Assembly: GCA_964610315.1 (NCBI GenBank)
Contig: CAZSVM010000002.1
Location: forward strand, 56,390 to 120,389
Direction of reading: 5' to 3'
Source of the DNA: JAQVEM01 sp964610315
GTDB lineage: Bacteria; Actinomycetota; Humimicrobiia; Humimicrobiales; Humimicrobiaceae
Length of the DNA: 64,000 nt
Shown piece after piece: positions 25,160-34,834 of the stretch. Numbering within the stretch: position 1 is the stretch's first letter; every line of letters begins with the position of its first letter. The translations under genes were made by a program, and so were the position numbers. The notes below the pieces were generated by a model that was not told the origin of the DNA, did no database searches, and worked only from the letters and a program-made list of their open reading frames with translations.

Positions 25160-25934
25160 TTTGTTCCTGCACCTTATATAAAATAATTCCGCTGGCAACC
25201 GAAACATTTAATGACTGCATTCTGCCGCCCAGCTTTATAGAAATCATAATATCACAATTGCTGCCGACCAATCTACTTATTCCTTTATCTTCACTTCCAA
25301 GAACAAGAGCCATGGGAAAGGTAAAGTTAACCTCATCCAGATATTTAACTTCCGGGATTATATCCAGCGTAGTCCCATAGATCCAGAATCCCCTCTTTTT
25401 TAATTCTTTTATAGTTCTAATAATATTTACTACCCTGAATATCCTTATTTCTTCAAGGGCTCCGGCTGAAATTCTGCTGACTCTATCATTTACAGCCACG
25501 CTTCTTCTTTTGGCTATCACTATCCCTTCAAAGCCAAAAGCATTGCAGTTCCTTATTATTGAACCAAAGTTACCTACATCGGTTACACCATCGAGAATAA
25601 TTAACCTTTTTTTACTCTCCCTTTCTCCGGTCATTTCCTCATTCAAGTAATTATCCAGTTCCGCATAATTATAGGATGACACCATAGCATATATACCCTG
25701 AGATTTAATGTCTTTAATGAAAATGTTGTCAAATTTGGCAGGCTCCATTTCTACTATATTAATACTCTTCTTTTCTGCTTCCCTAATTATTTTATGTATT
25801 CTTGAATCTTTCTTTCTCCGCTGGTCGACCATAATTTTATATATTTTCCTCCTGCCTGCATTTGAAGTAATCAGGGAATGAACAGGGTTCACTCCCGATA
25901 TATATTCATAATTTATATTTTTGTCCATTGCCAT
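25143..25934 (-). CDS. rlmB: 23S rRNA 2'-O-methyltransferase RlmB-type (SpoU family)
   Basis: 263 residues. An N-terminal substrate-binding domain (about 8-85) is followed by the SPOUT methyltransferase domain. The trefoil-knot motifs are present: DGVTDVGNFGSIIRNCNAFGF, ALVLGSEDKGISRLV, and the SAM-binding end IKLGGRMQSLNVSVASGIILY. RlmB methylates G2251 of 23S rRNA; TrmH-family relatives with other targets exist. The place after cysS and before yacP supports RlmB. The 175 bp between it and cysS are AT-rich, and I see no RNA gene there. Confidence 0.9.
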   Translation of the reverse strand: MAMDKNINYEYISGVNPVHSLITSNAGRRKIYKIMVDQRRKKDSRIHKIIREAEKKSINIVEMEPAKFDNIFIKDIKSQGIYAMVSSYNYAELDNYLNEEMTGERESKKRLIILDGVTDVGNFGSIIRNCNAFGFEGIVIAKRRSVAVNDRVSRISAGALEEIRIFRVVNIIRTIKELKKRGFWIYGTTLDIIPEVKYLDEVNFTFPMALVLGSEDKGISRLVGSNCDIMISIKLGGRMQSLNVSVASGIILYKVQEQIEKAG

Positions 25935-26109
25935 ATTTTTTAATTTTTACCCGCAATAAATCAAAGAATCACATAAGATTATTTTTACAATTATAATATC
26001 TATTTATCTTTATTTTTTAAAGATAAAACTGTTTGAATATGAAGAGGTGTAAGAAATATCACTGTTGATAATTAAAAAATTTCTTCTTAAAAGACTGAAG
26101 GTAAAGGAA

Positions 26110-27603
26110 TTAACGCTTTAGCTCCCAGATGGTGCCTTCTTTTCTGTCTTTCAGTATAATACCCTTGTCCTGCAGATAACTCCTGATTTCATCTGCCTTC
26201 TGGAAATATCCGTTCTTCCTGGCAGCCTCTCTTTCCGCTACCAGTTTTTTTATTTCTTCTTCGGTTATTTCCATCCTGCTCTCTATATCTTTCGATAATC
26301 CGGAAACTTCTCCGGCAAAATCTATTCCCAGAACCATTCCCAGCTCTTTAATTTTACCGTATGCTCCGCTCAAACTTTTTTTAATGGATGGCCGGATTTT
26401 AAAATCCGGTTTTTGTATTATACCGTTTATATTTTTTATAAATTCAAAGATATTCCCTATGGCTTTGGCTGAATTGAAGTCGTCACTCATGGATTCCTTA
26501 AAACTGCTTTCAAGTTTTACAGTAAGTGATTCCAATTTTGATCCCACCCGGCTGGAATCTCTCTTTCCCTTTTCCACTGCCGGTAAATATTCGGCCTGCT
26601 TCTGCTGCACTAAAAATTCAATATTTTTTAAAGTATTGGTAATTTTCTCCAAGGCTCTACCAGCCTCCTCCAGTTTTTCCATACTAAACTCCAGCGGACT
26701 GCGGTAATGAGTGGAAAGAGTATACATTTTTATAACATTGGCAGAATAAACCTTAAGTAGATTTTTTAATATCCAGTTTTCCTCAAGGCCCAGTGATTTT
26801 GACATCTTTTCTTCTTTTACCTCAATCATGCCATTGTGCATCCAGTATTTTACAAAATCGCCCTTATCCGGAAAGGCTGCTTCCGACTGTGCAATTTCGT
26901 TTTCATGGTGAGGAAATATCAAATCTATACCCCCGCCGTGAATATCGATATTCCGGTCCAGAAGGGCCACCGACATTGCAGAACATTCGATATGCCAGCC
27001 CGGTCTTCCCCTTCCCCAAGGGCTGTCCCAGGACGGCTCTCCTTCCCTGGCCTTTTTCCACAAAGCAAAATCGATTTTATTTTTCTTAACAAAGTTATCT
27101 TCTTCGGCATTTTTCATCTCATCTATATCCTGCCCGGATAGTTTCCCGTATGCGGGGAATTTGCTTACTTCAAAATAAACATTGCCGTCAATTACATAGC
27201 CATAACCATTTTCAATAATTCTTTCTATAATATTTATTATTTCGGTAATCATCTCCGTAGCCAGAGGCATCTTACTGAATTCACCCACTTCCAGGTTTTT
27301 CAAATCCTCCCGGAAGGCTTTTATATATCTGTCGGTTATCACTTTGTAATCGACTTTTTCTTCCTGTGCTTTTTTTATTATCTTGTCTTCGATATCGGTA
27401 ATGTTCTGAACATATTCCACCCGGTAGCCCAGATACTGAAGATAATTGCGTATCATATTAAAAACCACAATGGGTCTGGCATTGCCTACGGATATGTAGT
27501 TATAAACAGTGGGACCGCATACATACATTCTAACCCTGTCTTCATTTAGGGGTTCGAATAATTCCTTCTTGCGGTGCAGAGTATTGTATACCTTTAAACT
27601 CAC
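26110..27603 (-). CDS. cysS: Cysteinyl-tRNA synthetase
   Basis: 497 residues, class I synthetase. The zinc-site cysteine lies in MYVCGPTVYN, the HIGH-equivalent in SVGNARP, the WHIECSAMS zinc region is present, and the KMSKS loop is KMSKSLG. The C-terminal DALR region and anticodon-binding part are complete. It charges tRNA-Cys and is encoded with cysE (74 bp upstream), so cysteine synthesis and its loading on tRNA are linked, as in Bacillota. Confidence 0.97.
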   Translation of the reverse strand: MSLKVYNTLHRKKELFEPLNEDRVRMYVCGPTVYNYISVGNARPIVVFNMIRNYLQYLGYRVEYVQNITDIEDKIIKKAQEEKVDYKVITDRYIKAFREDLKNLEVGEFSKMPLATEMITEIINIIERIIENGYGYVIDGNVYFEVSKFPAYGKLSGQDIDEMKNAEEDNFVKKNKIDFALWKKAREGEPSWDSPWGRGRPGWHIECSAMSVALLDRNIDIHGGGIDLIFPHHENEIAQSEAAFPDKGDFVKYWMHNGMIEVKEEKMSKSLGLEENWILKNLLKVYSANVIKMYTLSTHYRSPLEFSMEKLEEAGRALEKITNTLKNIEFLVQQKQAEYLPAVEKGKRDSSRVGSKLESLTVKLESSFKESMSDDFNSAKAIGNIFEFIKNINGIIQKPDFKIRPSIKKSLSGAYGKIKELGMVLGIDFAGEVSGLSKDIESRMEITEEEIKKLVAEREAARKNGYFQKADEIRSYLQDKGIILKDRKEGTIWELKR

Positions 27604-27677
27604 CAGTATCCTTCCTGTTTTAAGATTGTATTTGATTTTACAGATTTTACTACCGGAACTCTCCGGCTGCGAGGATA

Positions 27678-28331
27678 CTACTTATTTTTCTTTTTAATTT
27701 TTTCCAGCTCTTTTTCCAGAAAATCTATCCTGGCACAGCAGTCACTTAAAATTTCACTAACCGGGTCGGGCAGGTTCATTCTGTGAAACTCATCAGATAA
27801 AACTCTTTCGCCTCCGATTTTTACGATTCTTCCCGGAACCCCCACTACTGTACATTTATCGGGAACAGATTTGACCACTACCGCTCCCGCACCAATAATC
27901 ACGTCATTCCCTATATCGATAGAGCCAAGTACTTTTGCCCCGGCGGATATAACCACATTATTCCCAATGGTAGGATGGCGCTTGCCTTTTTCCTTTCCGG
28001 TACCACCCAGGGTTACACCCTGATATATAGTTACCTCATCGCCAATTTCAGAAGTCTCTCCGATTACTACAGCCATACCATGATCTATAAAAATCCCCTT
28101 TCCTATTTTTGCCCCTGGATGGATTTCGATTCCGGTAAAGAACCGGCTGCATTGAGATATCCACCGGGGAATAAAAGGAATCCTGTGTTTATGGAGCCAG
28201 TGGGCAATTCTATGGTTTATAACTGCATGTACTCCCGAATAAGTAAATAAAATCTCTGTGGTGCTTATTGCCGCTGGATCTCTTTCTTTTGCCGCTCTTA
28301 CCAGACTTTTTAATTCTGCTATCAGTCCCAT
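27678..28331 (-). CDS. cysE: Serine O-acetyltransferase
   Basis: 217 residues, the short EpsC-type form. An N-terminal helical region leads into left-handed beta-helix hexapeptide repeats (about 60-185). These include HPGAKIGKGIFIDHGMAVVIGE with the catalytic His-Asp, and VTLGGTGKEKGKRHPTIGNNV. It makes O-acetylserine from serine and acetyl-CoA, the first step of cysteine synthesis. It lies between gltX and cysS in one transcript. Confidence 0.95.
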   Translation of the reverse strand: MGLIAELKSLVRAAKERDPAAISTTEILFTYSGVHAVINHRIAHWLHKHRIPFIPRWISQCSRFFTGIEIHPGAKIGKGIFIDHGMAVVIGETSEIGDEVTIYQGVTLGGTGKEKGKRHPTIGNNVVISAGAKVLGSIDIGNDVIIGAGAVVVKSVPDKCTVVGVPGRIVKIGGERVLSDEFHRMNLPDPVSEILSDCCARIDFLEKELEKIKKKNK

Positions 28332-28351
28332 AACACCATCCTGTTATTTAT

Positions 28352-29842
28352 TTATTTATTATCATTTTTTATATATTCTAAAGTTTGTTTAACTCTTTGT
28401 ATACAATTTTTTAAACCCAGTATGGAAATAACTGCGGGCAGTTCCGGGCCGTGCGTTTTACCGGTAATGGAGGCCCTGATGGGCATATATAATAATTTGC
28501 CTTTAATTTTTAAATCTTTAAGATTTTCTCCCACCGAATTAATCAATTTCCTGCTCTGCTCTTCATTTAAATCTATATCCGGATTATTGTCAAAAGATTT
28601 CCACTCTCTCTCCATCTCTTCAAGAAAATTCTGCAGTACCACACCAGAGCTGGCTAATTTTAAAATTTCCCGTGCTTCCTTGCTGTAACCGGTGACTCTC
28701 CCACTTAAAAAATCCTTTATATAAAAAGGGAAATCGCTTAAAACCTTCAAGTTATCCTGGAAGGCTTGTGCTCCTTTTAAAACCTTATCCATAACTTTTT
28801 TATTTTCCATATCCTTTTTATCTATTATTTTTTCTTTGATTAAATAAGGTATACAAAGCAGGGCTAATTCCTTTACTGTTTTTCTCCTGATATAAATACC
28901 GTTTATCCATTTTAATTTGTTCATATCAAATACGGCTGGACTTTTTGAAATATGGGATATCTTAAATTTATCCAGGATATCTTTCAAACCGAATATCTCC
29001 TCATTATCCCTGGGTGACCACGAAAGTATGGAAAGATAATTGGCAACGGCTTCCGGCAGATATCCCTCAACCCTAAATTGAGAAATGGTAGTAGCTCCAT
29101 GTCTTTTGCTTAACTTGGAACCATCCTCCCCCAGTATCATGGATAGGTGTGCAAAAAAGGGCAATTCAAATCCAAGACTTTCAAATAACAAAATTTGCCT
29201 TGCGGTATTGGTTAGATGATCTTCACCCCTCAGAACATGGGTTATCTTCATATGGCCGTCATCCACTACCACCGCAAAGTTATAGGATGGAGTACCATCG
29301 GATTTAATAATTATAAAATCTCCTATAACGTTGGATTTAAAAGTAATTTCTCCTCTTATCAAATCATTAAAAATAATTTCTCTGTTACCTTCCACTTTGA
29401 ATCTCAAGGCAAACAGTTTTCCTTCTTTTAAATTCTTATCAATTTCGGCGCTGCTCAATTTCCTGCACCGGTTGTCGTATTTTGACATCTTTCCGGCAGC
29501 ATATTGATCTGCTTTAAGTTTTTCCAGCCTCCGGGGGGTACAGAAGCACCGGTAAGCTTTGTTCTGCTTAAGCAGCATACGGGCATACTCCTGGTAAATT
29601 TCAATCCTTTCACTCTGTCTGTAGAATTCATCCCAATCCAGACCAAGCCACTCCAGGTCCTTCATTATTGATTTTTCATAAATACTGCTGGATCTCGTTA
29701 TATCAGTATTTTCAATTCTTAAAATAAATTTCCCTCTCATACTCCTGGCTGCCAGCCAGTTAAACAGTGCAGTTCTTGCTGTTCCTATATGCAGCCCTCC
29801 GGTAGGAGAAGGCGCAAATCTAAAACGCGGTACCATTTTCAC
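28352..29842 (-). CDS. gltX: Glutamyl-tRNA synthetase
   Basis: 496 residues. The class I HIGH motif is in FAPSPTGGLHIGTA and the KMSKS motif is KLSKRHG. The catalytic core and the helical anticodon-binding C-terminal half are complete. A CxC...C pattern (CFCTPRR, later RCRKL) lies in the region where many bacterial enzymes bind zinc. If the organism lacks glutaminyl-tRNA synthetase it would also mischarge tRNA-Gln; gatCAB is not in this window. It sits between ispF and cysE. Confidence 0.96.
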   Translation of the reverse strand: MKMVPRFRFAPSPTGGLHIGTARTALFNWLAARSMRGKFILRIENTDITRSSSIYEKSIMKDLEWLGLDWDEFYRQSERIEIYQEYARMLLKQNKAYRCFCTPRRLEKLKADQYAAGKMSKYDNRCRKLSSAEIDKNLKEGKLFALRFKVEGNREIIFNDLIRGEITFKSNVIGDFIIIKSDGTPSYNFAVVVDDGHMKITHVLRGEDHLTNTARQILLFESLGFELPFFAHLSMILGEDGSKLSKRHGATTISQFRVEGYLPEAVANYLSILSWSPRDNEEIFGLKDILDKFKISHISKSPAVFDMNKLKWINGIYIRRKTVKELALLCIPYLIKEKIIDKKDMENKKVMDKVLKGAQAFQDNLKVLSDFPFYIKDFLSGRVTGYSKEAREILKLASSGVVLQNFLEEMEREWKSFDNNPDIDLNEEQSRKLINSVGENLKDLKIKGKLLYMPIRASITGKTHGPELPAVISILGLKNCIQRVKQTLEYIKNDNK

Positions 29843-29944
29843 TCCGTTATTTTCAATCCATAATTTTTACCTGTTTAAAATAAAATATCGATATGAAACT
29901 CGCATAAAATTATATAAATCCTTGCTCATAATTTTAGAAGAACC

Positions 29945-30412
29945 CTATTTCAACAAAACCACGCACTGCGCAACAATTCCTTCTTCTCGTCCACAAAATC
30001 CAAGGCCTTCAGCGGTAGTTGCTTTTATGTTTATATTATCTTCGTTTATCTTTAAGATCTCCGCTATATTCTTTTTCATTTCCGGAATATATTTGGAAAC
30101 TCTCGGCTTCTGTATTATCAGAACGGCATCGATATTTACAATACTAAAATTTTTATCTTCCATCTTTCTTCTTACCTCTTCCAGTAGAACCAGGCTGGAT
30201 ATATCTTTATACCGGATATCATTATCCGGAAAATGAATTCCTATATCCCGAAGGCCGCAGGCCCCCAGAATGGCATCCATTACTGCATGTATCAGGACAT
30301 CAGCATCGGAATGGCCAGCCAGCCCCTGGGAATAATCTATATTTACTCCACCCAGTATTAGCTTCCTGCCCACCTTAAAACGGTGGACATCGAATCCTAA
30401 TCCAACTCTCAT
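29945..30412 (-). CDS. ispF: 2-C-methyl-D-erythritol 2,4-cyclodiphosphate synthase
   Basis: 155 residues, normal length. The metal ligands are visible in GLGFDVHRF (Asp and His) and in the AGHSDADVLIHAVMDA block (His). GDIGIHFPD-like sequence appears as LRDIGIHFPDND, and the C-terminal TTAEGLGFCGREEGIVAQ is intact. It forms MEcPP in the non-mevalonate isoprenoid pathway, two steps after IspD encoded just upstream. Confidence 0.96.
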   Translation of the reverse strand: MRVGLGFDVHRFKVGRKLILGGVNIDYSQGLAGHSDADVLIHAVMDAILGACGLRDIGIHFPDNDIRYKDISSLVLLEEVRRKMEDKNFSIVNIDAVLIIQKPRVSKYIPEMKKNIAEILKINEDNINIKATTAEGLGFCGREEGIVAQCVVLLK

Positions 30413-30451
30413 AAATAATCAACTTGCCCTTTGGTGATTCCTATCATTTGG

Positions 30452-31162
30452 TTATCTCCTGATATTCCTGGTCATAATCAGTTCTGCCAGAAATAAATCA
30501 AGAGGAGTGGTAATCTTTATATTCTCATGTCTTCCTCTTACCACATAAACCTTCCCATTCATCCTCTCCAGCAGAGAAGCATCATCGGTACCGATAAAAC
30601 TATCTTTTATTGCTTTACGGTGAGCTTTTAAAATATCTTCATAAAAAAAAGTCTGAGGAGTCTGGGCATGCCAGACTGTATCACGGGGAATAGTTTTACT
30701 TACGATGTCTCTATCGGTTACCTTTACCGTTTCCATTACCGGCGCTGCCATTATAACTCCCCTGATTTTGGGATCTCTTTTGTTTTCCCTTATCAAAATA
30801 TTTATTAGAAGATCGATTTCTTCCGAAGTAACCAGAGGTCTTACTCCGTCATGTATAGACACTACGTTGGTAGAAGAAGGCAATTCCCTTAAGGCATTAT
30901 AAACGGATTCCTGCCTGTTTTTACCGCCTATCACCAGTTTTTTTACTTTATTAAACGAGTATTTTTTAATTATGTCTTTATGGCATAACTCCAGATAATC
31001 CTGAGGAACCGAAATGTAGATTTCTTTTGTCTTCGATGAATTTTGAAAAGCAGCTATAGTATGAGCCAATATTGGTTTTCCATAAATGTTCATAAACTGC
31101 TTGCTGACATTGCCTTTTAACCTTGTACCTTTTCCGGCTGCTGTAATTATCGCTGCATTCAT
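30452..31162 (-). CDS. ispD: 2-C-methyl-D-erythritol 4-phosphate cytidylyltransferase
   Basis: 236 residues. The nucleotide-binding AAGKGTRLKG at the N terminus, VSIHDGVRPLVT with the catalytic Asp-Arg, APVMETVK and TPQTF are all present. It couples CTP to MEP in the non-mevalonate pathway. ispF follows 39 bp downstream and disA lies 80 bp upstream, the conserved order of the clpC region in Bacillota and related lineages. Confidence 0.96.
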   Translation of the reverse strand: MNAAIITAAGKGTRLKGNVSKQFMNIYGKPILAHTIAAFQNSSKTKEIYISVPQDYLELCHKDIIKKYSFNKVKKLVIGGKNRQESVYNALRELPSSTNVVSIHDGVRPLVTSEEIDLLINILIRENKRDPKIRGVIMAAPVMETVKVTDRDIVSKTIPRDTVWHAQTPQTFFYEDILKAHRKAIKDSFIGTDDASLLERMNGKVYVVRGRHENIKITTPLDLFLAELIMTRNIRR

Positions 31163-31242
31163 AAGTTATCATCACTAGTTTTTTGAGAAGCTGCTTTAAT
31201 ATAGAGAAAATTTAATAAAACTAAAACAATATTCCAATTATG

Positions 31243-32355
31243 CTATATTTTAATCTTTGGAATTATCCCTCCTTTTCTATTATACGGTTCATTATATAAA
31301 TAATATTCCGAAAATTTCTTCAGCCTGTCGTATAAAGATCTGGCTTTATTTTTCCCCATTCCAGCAACTTCGGATAATTCTTCTATACTAGCATTTAGAA
31401 TATTTTTTAAACTGCCAAACTTATCAATCAAACTGATGATAACCGGTTGAGGCAGCCTTCTTACTTCCGTAATAATTCTCAAGCCTCTCGGATTCATGGC
31501 AAATTCCCTTAAACTACCTTCCACCTCATAACCCAGAATTCTGGCAATATTCCCCAGCTCCAGCAATTCTTTCTCGCCCAATGAATTCATTTTATCTTTT
31601 ATTTCAAATGGATCGGCAATAATATCCGGATGTATATAATCACCTATAACGTTCAGGCAGTCATTTACTACATTGGCCATTAATTCTTCTACCTGCATAT
31701 TTAGAAGTCTGCCCTCCACTCCTAACTCATATATATATTTTTTAACTTCTTTTTCCGTTCTCTGCACGATGCTTGATCTCTGCAGTATGCTGGCTACATC
31801 AAAAAGGGTTACCACATTTTCCAGCTCTCTTACGGTGAGGTTAAAAGTAAGTTCATCCAGTCCTTCCTTGTATTTCTCAAGTGTTTGCAGTGCCTGATTT
31901 GCTTTGGACAGAATTACTCTCGGCTCTTCCAGCATATATCTTATATCACCTTTATAAATGGTAACTACATCTCTTTTCATGGAAATAGAAATAACCAGAG
32001 TATTGGTTTGTTTGGCTACTCTTTCTGCAGTCCGGTGCCTGGTTCCGGTTTCGGAGGTTTTAATACTGGGATTTGGGAAGAGATGTGTATTGGCATATAA
32101 AATTCGCTTGCTGTCAGAACTTAATATAATAGCCCCATCCATTTTAGCCAACTCATAAAATTTTGTAGGGGTAAAACTGCATCCTATATAAAATCCGCCG
32201 TTTACCAGCTTCAGTACCTCCTCCGAATCTCCTACTACAATCAGACCGCCGGTTCTCCCCTGCAGTATATATTCTATGCCCAATCTGAGTTCGGTACCGG
32301 GAGCTATTTTTTTCAGACAATCTATTAACAATAATTCTTCATTTTTTTTATTCAT
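31243..32355 (-). CDS. disA: DNA-integrity scanning diadenylate cyclase
   Basis: 370 residues. The N-terminal DAC domain has both catalytic motifs, DGA (73-75) and RHR (106-108, in GTRHRTAERVA). A helical spine follows, and then a C-terminal HhH DNA-binding domain with EVAGMGKNKARSLYDRL. It makes c-di-AMP from ATP and stops when bound to branched DNA. It starts 13 bp after clpC. No c-di-AMP phosphodiesterase gene is in the window: the gdpP position between DUF2232 and rplI is empty. radA, often between clpC and disA, is also absent here. Confidence 0.96.
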   Translation of the reverse strand: MNKKNEELLLIDCLKKIAPGTELRLGIEYILQGRTGGLIVVGDSEEVLKLVNGGFYIGCSFTPTKFYELAKMDGAIILSSDSKRILYANTHLFPNPSIKTSETGTRHRTAERVAKQTNTLVISISMKRDVVTIYKGDIRYMLEEPRVILSKANQALQTLEKYKEGLDELTFNLTVRELENVVTLFDVASILQRSSIVQRTEKEVKKYIYELGVEGRLLNMQVEELMANVVNDCLNVIGDYIHPDIIADPFEIKDKMNSLGEKELLELGNIARILGYEVEGSLREFAMNPRGLRIITEVRRLPQPVIISLIDKFGSLKNILNASIEELSEVAGMGKNKARSLYDRLKKFSEYYLYNEPYNRKGGIIPKIKI

Positions 32356-32368
32356 TGATCCTGTAATA

Positions 32369-34834
32369 TTAAACTTTTAATACACTTCCCCGACTTGATT
32401 TCTTGATGTCAAAGTGCATTTTCTTATCCCTGGCACTTATTTCTACCTTCTGGCCCGATTTTATTTCACCACTTATCAATTTCTCGGAAAGAGGATCTTC
32501 TATCAGATTCTGAATGCATCTCCTCATAGGTCGGGCACCCATTGCCGGATCATAACCCTTTTCCAGAAGTAAATCTTTTGCACTTTTCTTAAGTTCTATA
32601 ATAATGCCCTGGAGTTCAAGCTGCTGTTGCACCCTGGACATCATAAGATCCATGATACTATAAATCTGCTGTTTTTGTAATTTATGAAATACTGTAACCT
32701 CATCGACTCTGTTCAGGAATTCCGGTCTAAAAGTTTGTTTCAGTTCACTCATTACTTTTTCTTTTATTTCATCATAGGATAAGTCTTCAGTATTTACCTT
32801 CTTGAATCCCATGGGAGTATTTTTCTGTATTTCCCTTGCTCCCAGGTTGGAGGTCATTATAATTACCGTATTTTTAAAATCCACTCTTTTACCCTGGGAA
32901 TCAGTAAGATGACCATCCTCGAAAATTTGAAGCAGTATATTAAATACATCGGGATGTGCCTTCTCTATTTCATCCAGCAGTATTACGCTATACGGTTTCC
33001 TCCTTACCAGCTCGGTAAGCTGGCCTCCTTCGTCATAACCTACGTACCCCGGAGGAGAGCCAACCAGCTTGGATACGGAATGCTTCTCCATGTATTCAGA
33101 CATATCAATCTGTATCAAGGCTTCTTCCTTATCAAATAGGAATTCTGCTATGGTTTTAGCCAGTTCTGTTTTTCCTACTCCGGAAGGCCCCAGAAACATA
33201 AAAGAACCAATTGGCCTTTTTGGATCCTTAAGTCCGGAACGGGATCGTCTTATGGCCTGGGAGACTGTTTTTATAGCCTCATCCTGCCCTACCACTCTTT
33301 TGTGTAGTTCATCTTCCATCCTGAGTAATTTGGATGATTCACTTGAGGTTAGCTTATATACCGGAACACCAGTCCAATTGGATAATACCTCCGTTATTTC
33401 ACTCTCGTTGACAATTTCTTTCCCCGTTTTTTTGGATCTGATATTAATTTCTTCTATCTCTTTTTTTTCTTTTATCAGCTGTTTTTCCTTGTCACGCAAT
33501 TGTGCCGCTTTCTCAAAATCCTGTGATTCAATAGCTTTTTTCTTTTCCCGGACAATTTTTTCGATATTTAATTCGATTTCCTTCAAGTCGGGAGGAGCAG
33601 TAAGAGTTCTTACTCTTACCCGGGAGGCAGCTTCGTCTATAAGATCTATAGCTTTATCCGGCAAGAATCTGTCACTGATATAACGCTGTGATAATTTTGC
33701 TGCTGCTACTATTGCGTCTTCGGTTATATTAAGGTCATGAAACGACTCATATCTGTCTTTAAGGCCTTTTAGTATTTCTATGGTTTCATATACTGTTGGT
33801 TCATTTATAAAAATGGGCTGGAATCTCCTCTCAAGCGCTTTATCTTTTTCCACATATTTACGATACTCATTGACAGTAGTAGCCCCGATAGCCTGAATCT
33901 CTCCCCTGGCCAGCATCGGTTTTAATATACTGGCGGCATCGATAGCCCCTTCGGCGGCACCGGCACCTACCAGGGTATGAACTTCATCGATAAAAAGTAT
34001 AATATCCCCGTCATCTTTGATTTCAGCCAGTACTTTTTTTAACCTTTCCTCAAAATCTCCCCTGTATCTGGAACCAGCAATCAAAGCTCCCAGATCAAGG
34101 GTAAATATCTTCTTACCGATAAGATTGGAAGGAACTTTTTTGCAACAGATAAACTGAGCCAGCCCCTCCACAATTGCAGTTTTTCCAACTCCTGAGTCAC
34201 CTATAAGTATAGGATTGTTTTTGGTTCTCCTGGAAAGTATCTGTATTATTCTGTCAATTTCTTTTCTTCTTCCAATCAGTGGATCCAGTTTACCCTCCTG
34301 TGCTAACAAAGTCAGATCTTTTCCATACTGAACCAGCATCTTAAGCGGTTTTTTCTGATTTTTTTCGGCTATAGTTTTTTCCGGTTCCGAATAATAGGAC
34401 TGCTTATTTAAAAGCTCTTTTACCTTTTCCTTTACGTTATCCAGAGTGATCCCCATGCTATTCAAAACCCTGGCTGCTACTCCTTCTCCTTCCCTCAGCA
34501 GTCCTAACAGTATATGCTCTGTTCCTATGTAATTATGTCCCATTTGAAGAGCTTCTCTTAAAGACAACTCCAAAACTTTCTTGGCCCTTGGTGTAAAAGG
34601 AATATGCTCATACGACTCGGAGGTACCTTCGGTAACCACTTCTCTTACCGCAGCCCTGATTTCATCAAAGGATACATTCAATTCGTAAAAAACCCTTGCC
34701 GCAATTCCTTCCTTCTCATCAATCAGACCAAGAAGAATGTGCTCGGTACCGATATAGTTTTGTTTTAAAAATCTTGCTTCATCCTGAGCCTTTACCACTA
34801 CTTTTCTTGCTCTTTCCGTAAATCTTTCAAACAT
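32369..34834 (-). CDS. clpC: ATP-dependent Clp protease ATPase ClpC
   Basis: 821 residues, full length. Two N-terminal Clp repeats (1-145) are followed by AAA+ module 1 (Walker A GDSGVGKT, Walker B LFIDEVH). Next comes the M domain with a UVR-type coil (FEKAAQLRDKEKQL), then AAA+ module 2 (Walker A GPSGVGKT, Walker B ILLDEIEKA) and the C-terminal D2-small domain. It unfolds substrates for ClpP, using McsB-phosphorylated arginines as one degradation tag. It is translated directly after mcsB with no gap. The usual repressor CtsR is not encoded upstream, and I see no CtsR-type heptad repeats. Confidence 0.97.
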   Translation of the reverse strand: MFERFTERARKVVVKAQDEARFLKQNYIGTEHILLGLIDEKEGIAARVFYELNVSFDEIRAAVREVVTEGTSESYEHIPFTPRAKKVLELSLREALQMGHNYIGTEHILLGLLREGEGVAARVLNSMGITLDNVKEKVKELLNKQSYYSEPEKTIAEKNQKKPLKMLVQYGKDLTLLAQEGKLDPLIGRRKEIDRIIQILSRRTKNNPILIGDSGVGKTAIVEGLAQFICCKKVPSNLIGKKIFTLDLGALIAGSRYRGDFEERLKKVLAEIKDDGDIILFIDEVHTLVGAGAAEGAIDAASILKPMLARGEIQAIGATTVNEYRKYVEKDKALERRFQPIFINEPTVYETIEILKGLKDRYESFHDLNITEDAIVAAAKLSQRYISDRFLPDKAIDLIDEAASRVRVRTLTAPPDLKEIELNIEKIVREKKKAIESQDFEKAAQLRDKEKQLIKEKKEIEEINIRSKKTGKEIVNESEITEVLSNWTGVPVYKLTSSESSKLLRMEDELHKRVVGQDEAIKTVSQAIRRSRSGLKDPKRPIGSFMFLGPSGVGKTELAKTIAEFLFDKEEALIQIDMSEYMEKHSVSKLVGSPPGYVGYDEGGQLTELVRRKPYSVILLDEIEKAHPDVFNILLQIFEDGHLTDSQGKRVDFKNTVIIMTSNLGAREIQKNTPMGFKKVNTEDLSYDEIKEKVMSELKQTFRPEFLNRVDEVTVFHKLQKQQIYSIMDLMMSRVQQQLELQGIIIELKKSAKDLLLEKGYDPAMGARPMRRCIQNLIEDPLSEKLISGEIKSGQKVEISARDKKMHFDIKKSSRGSVLKV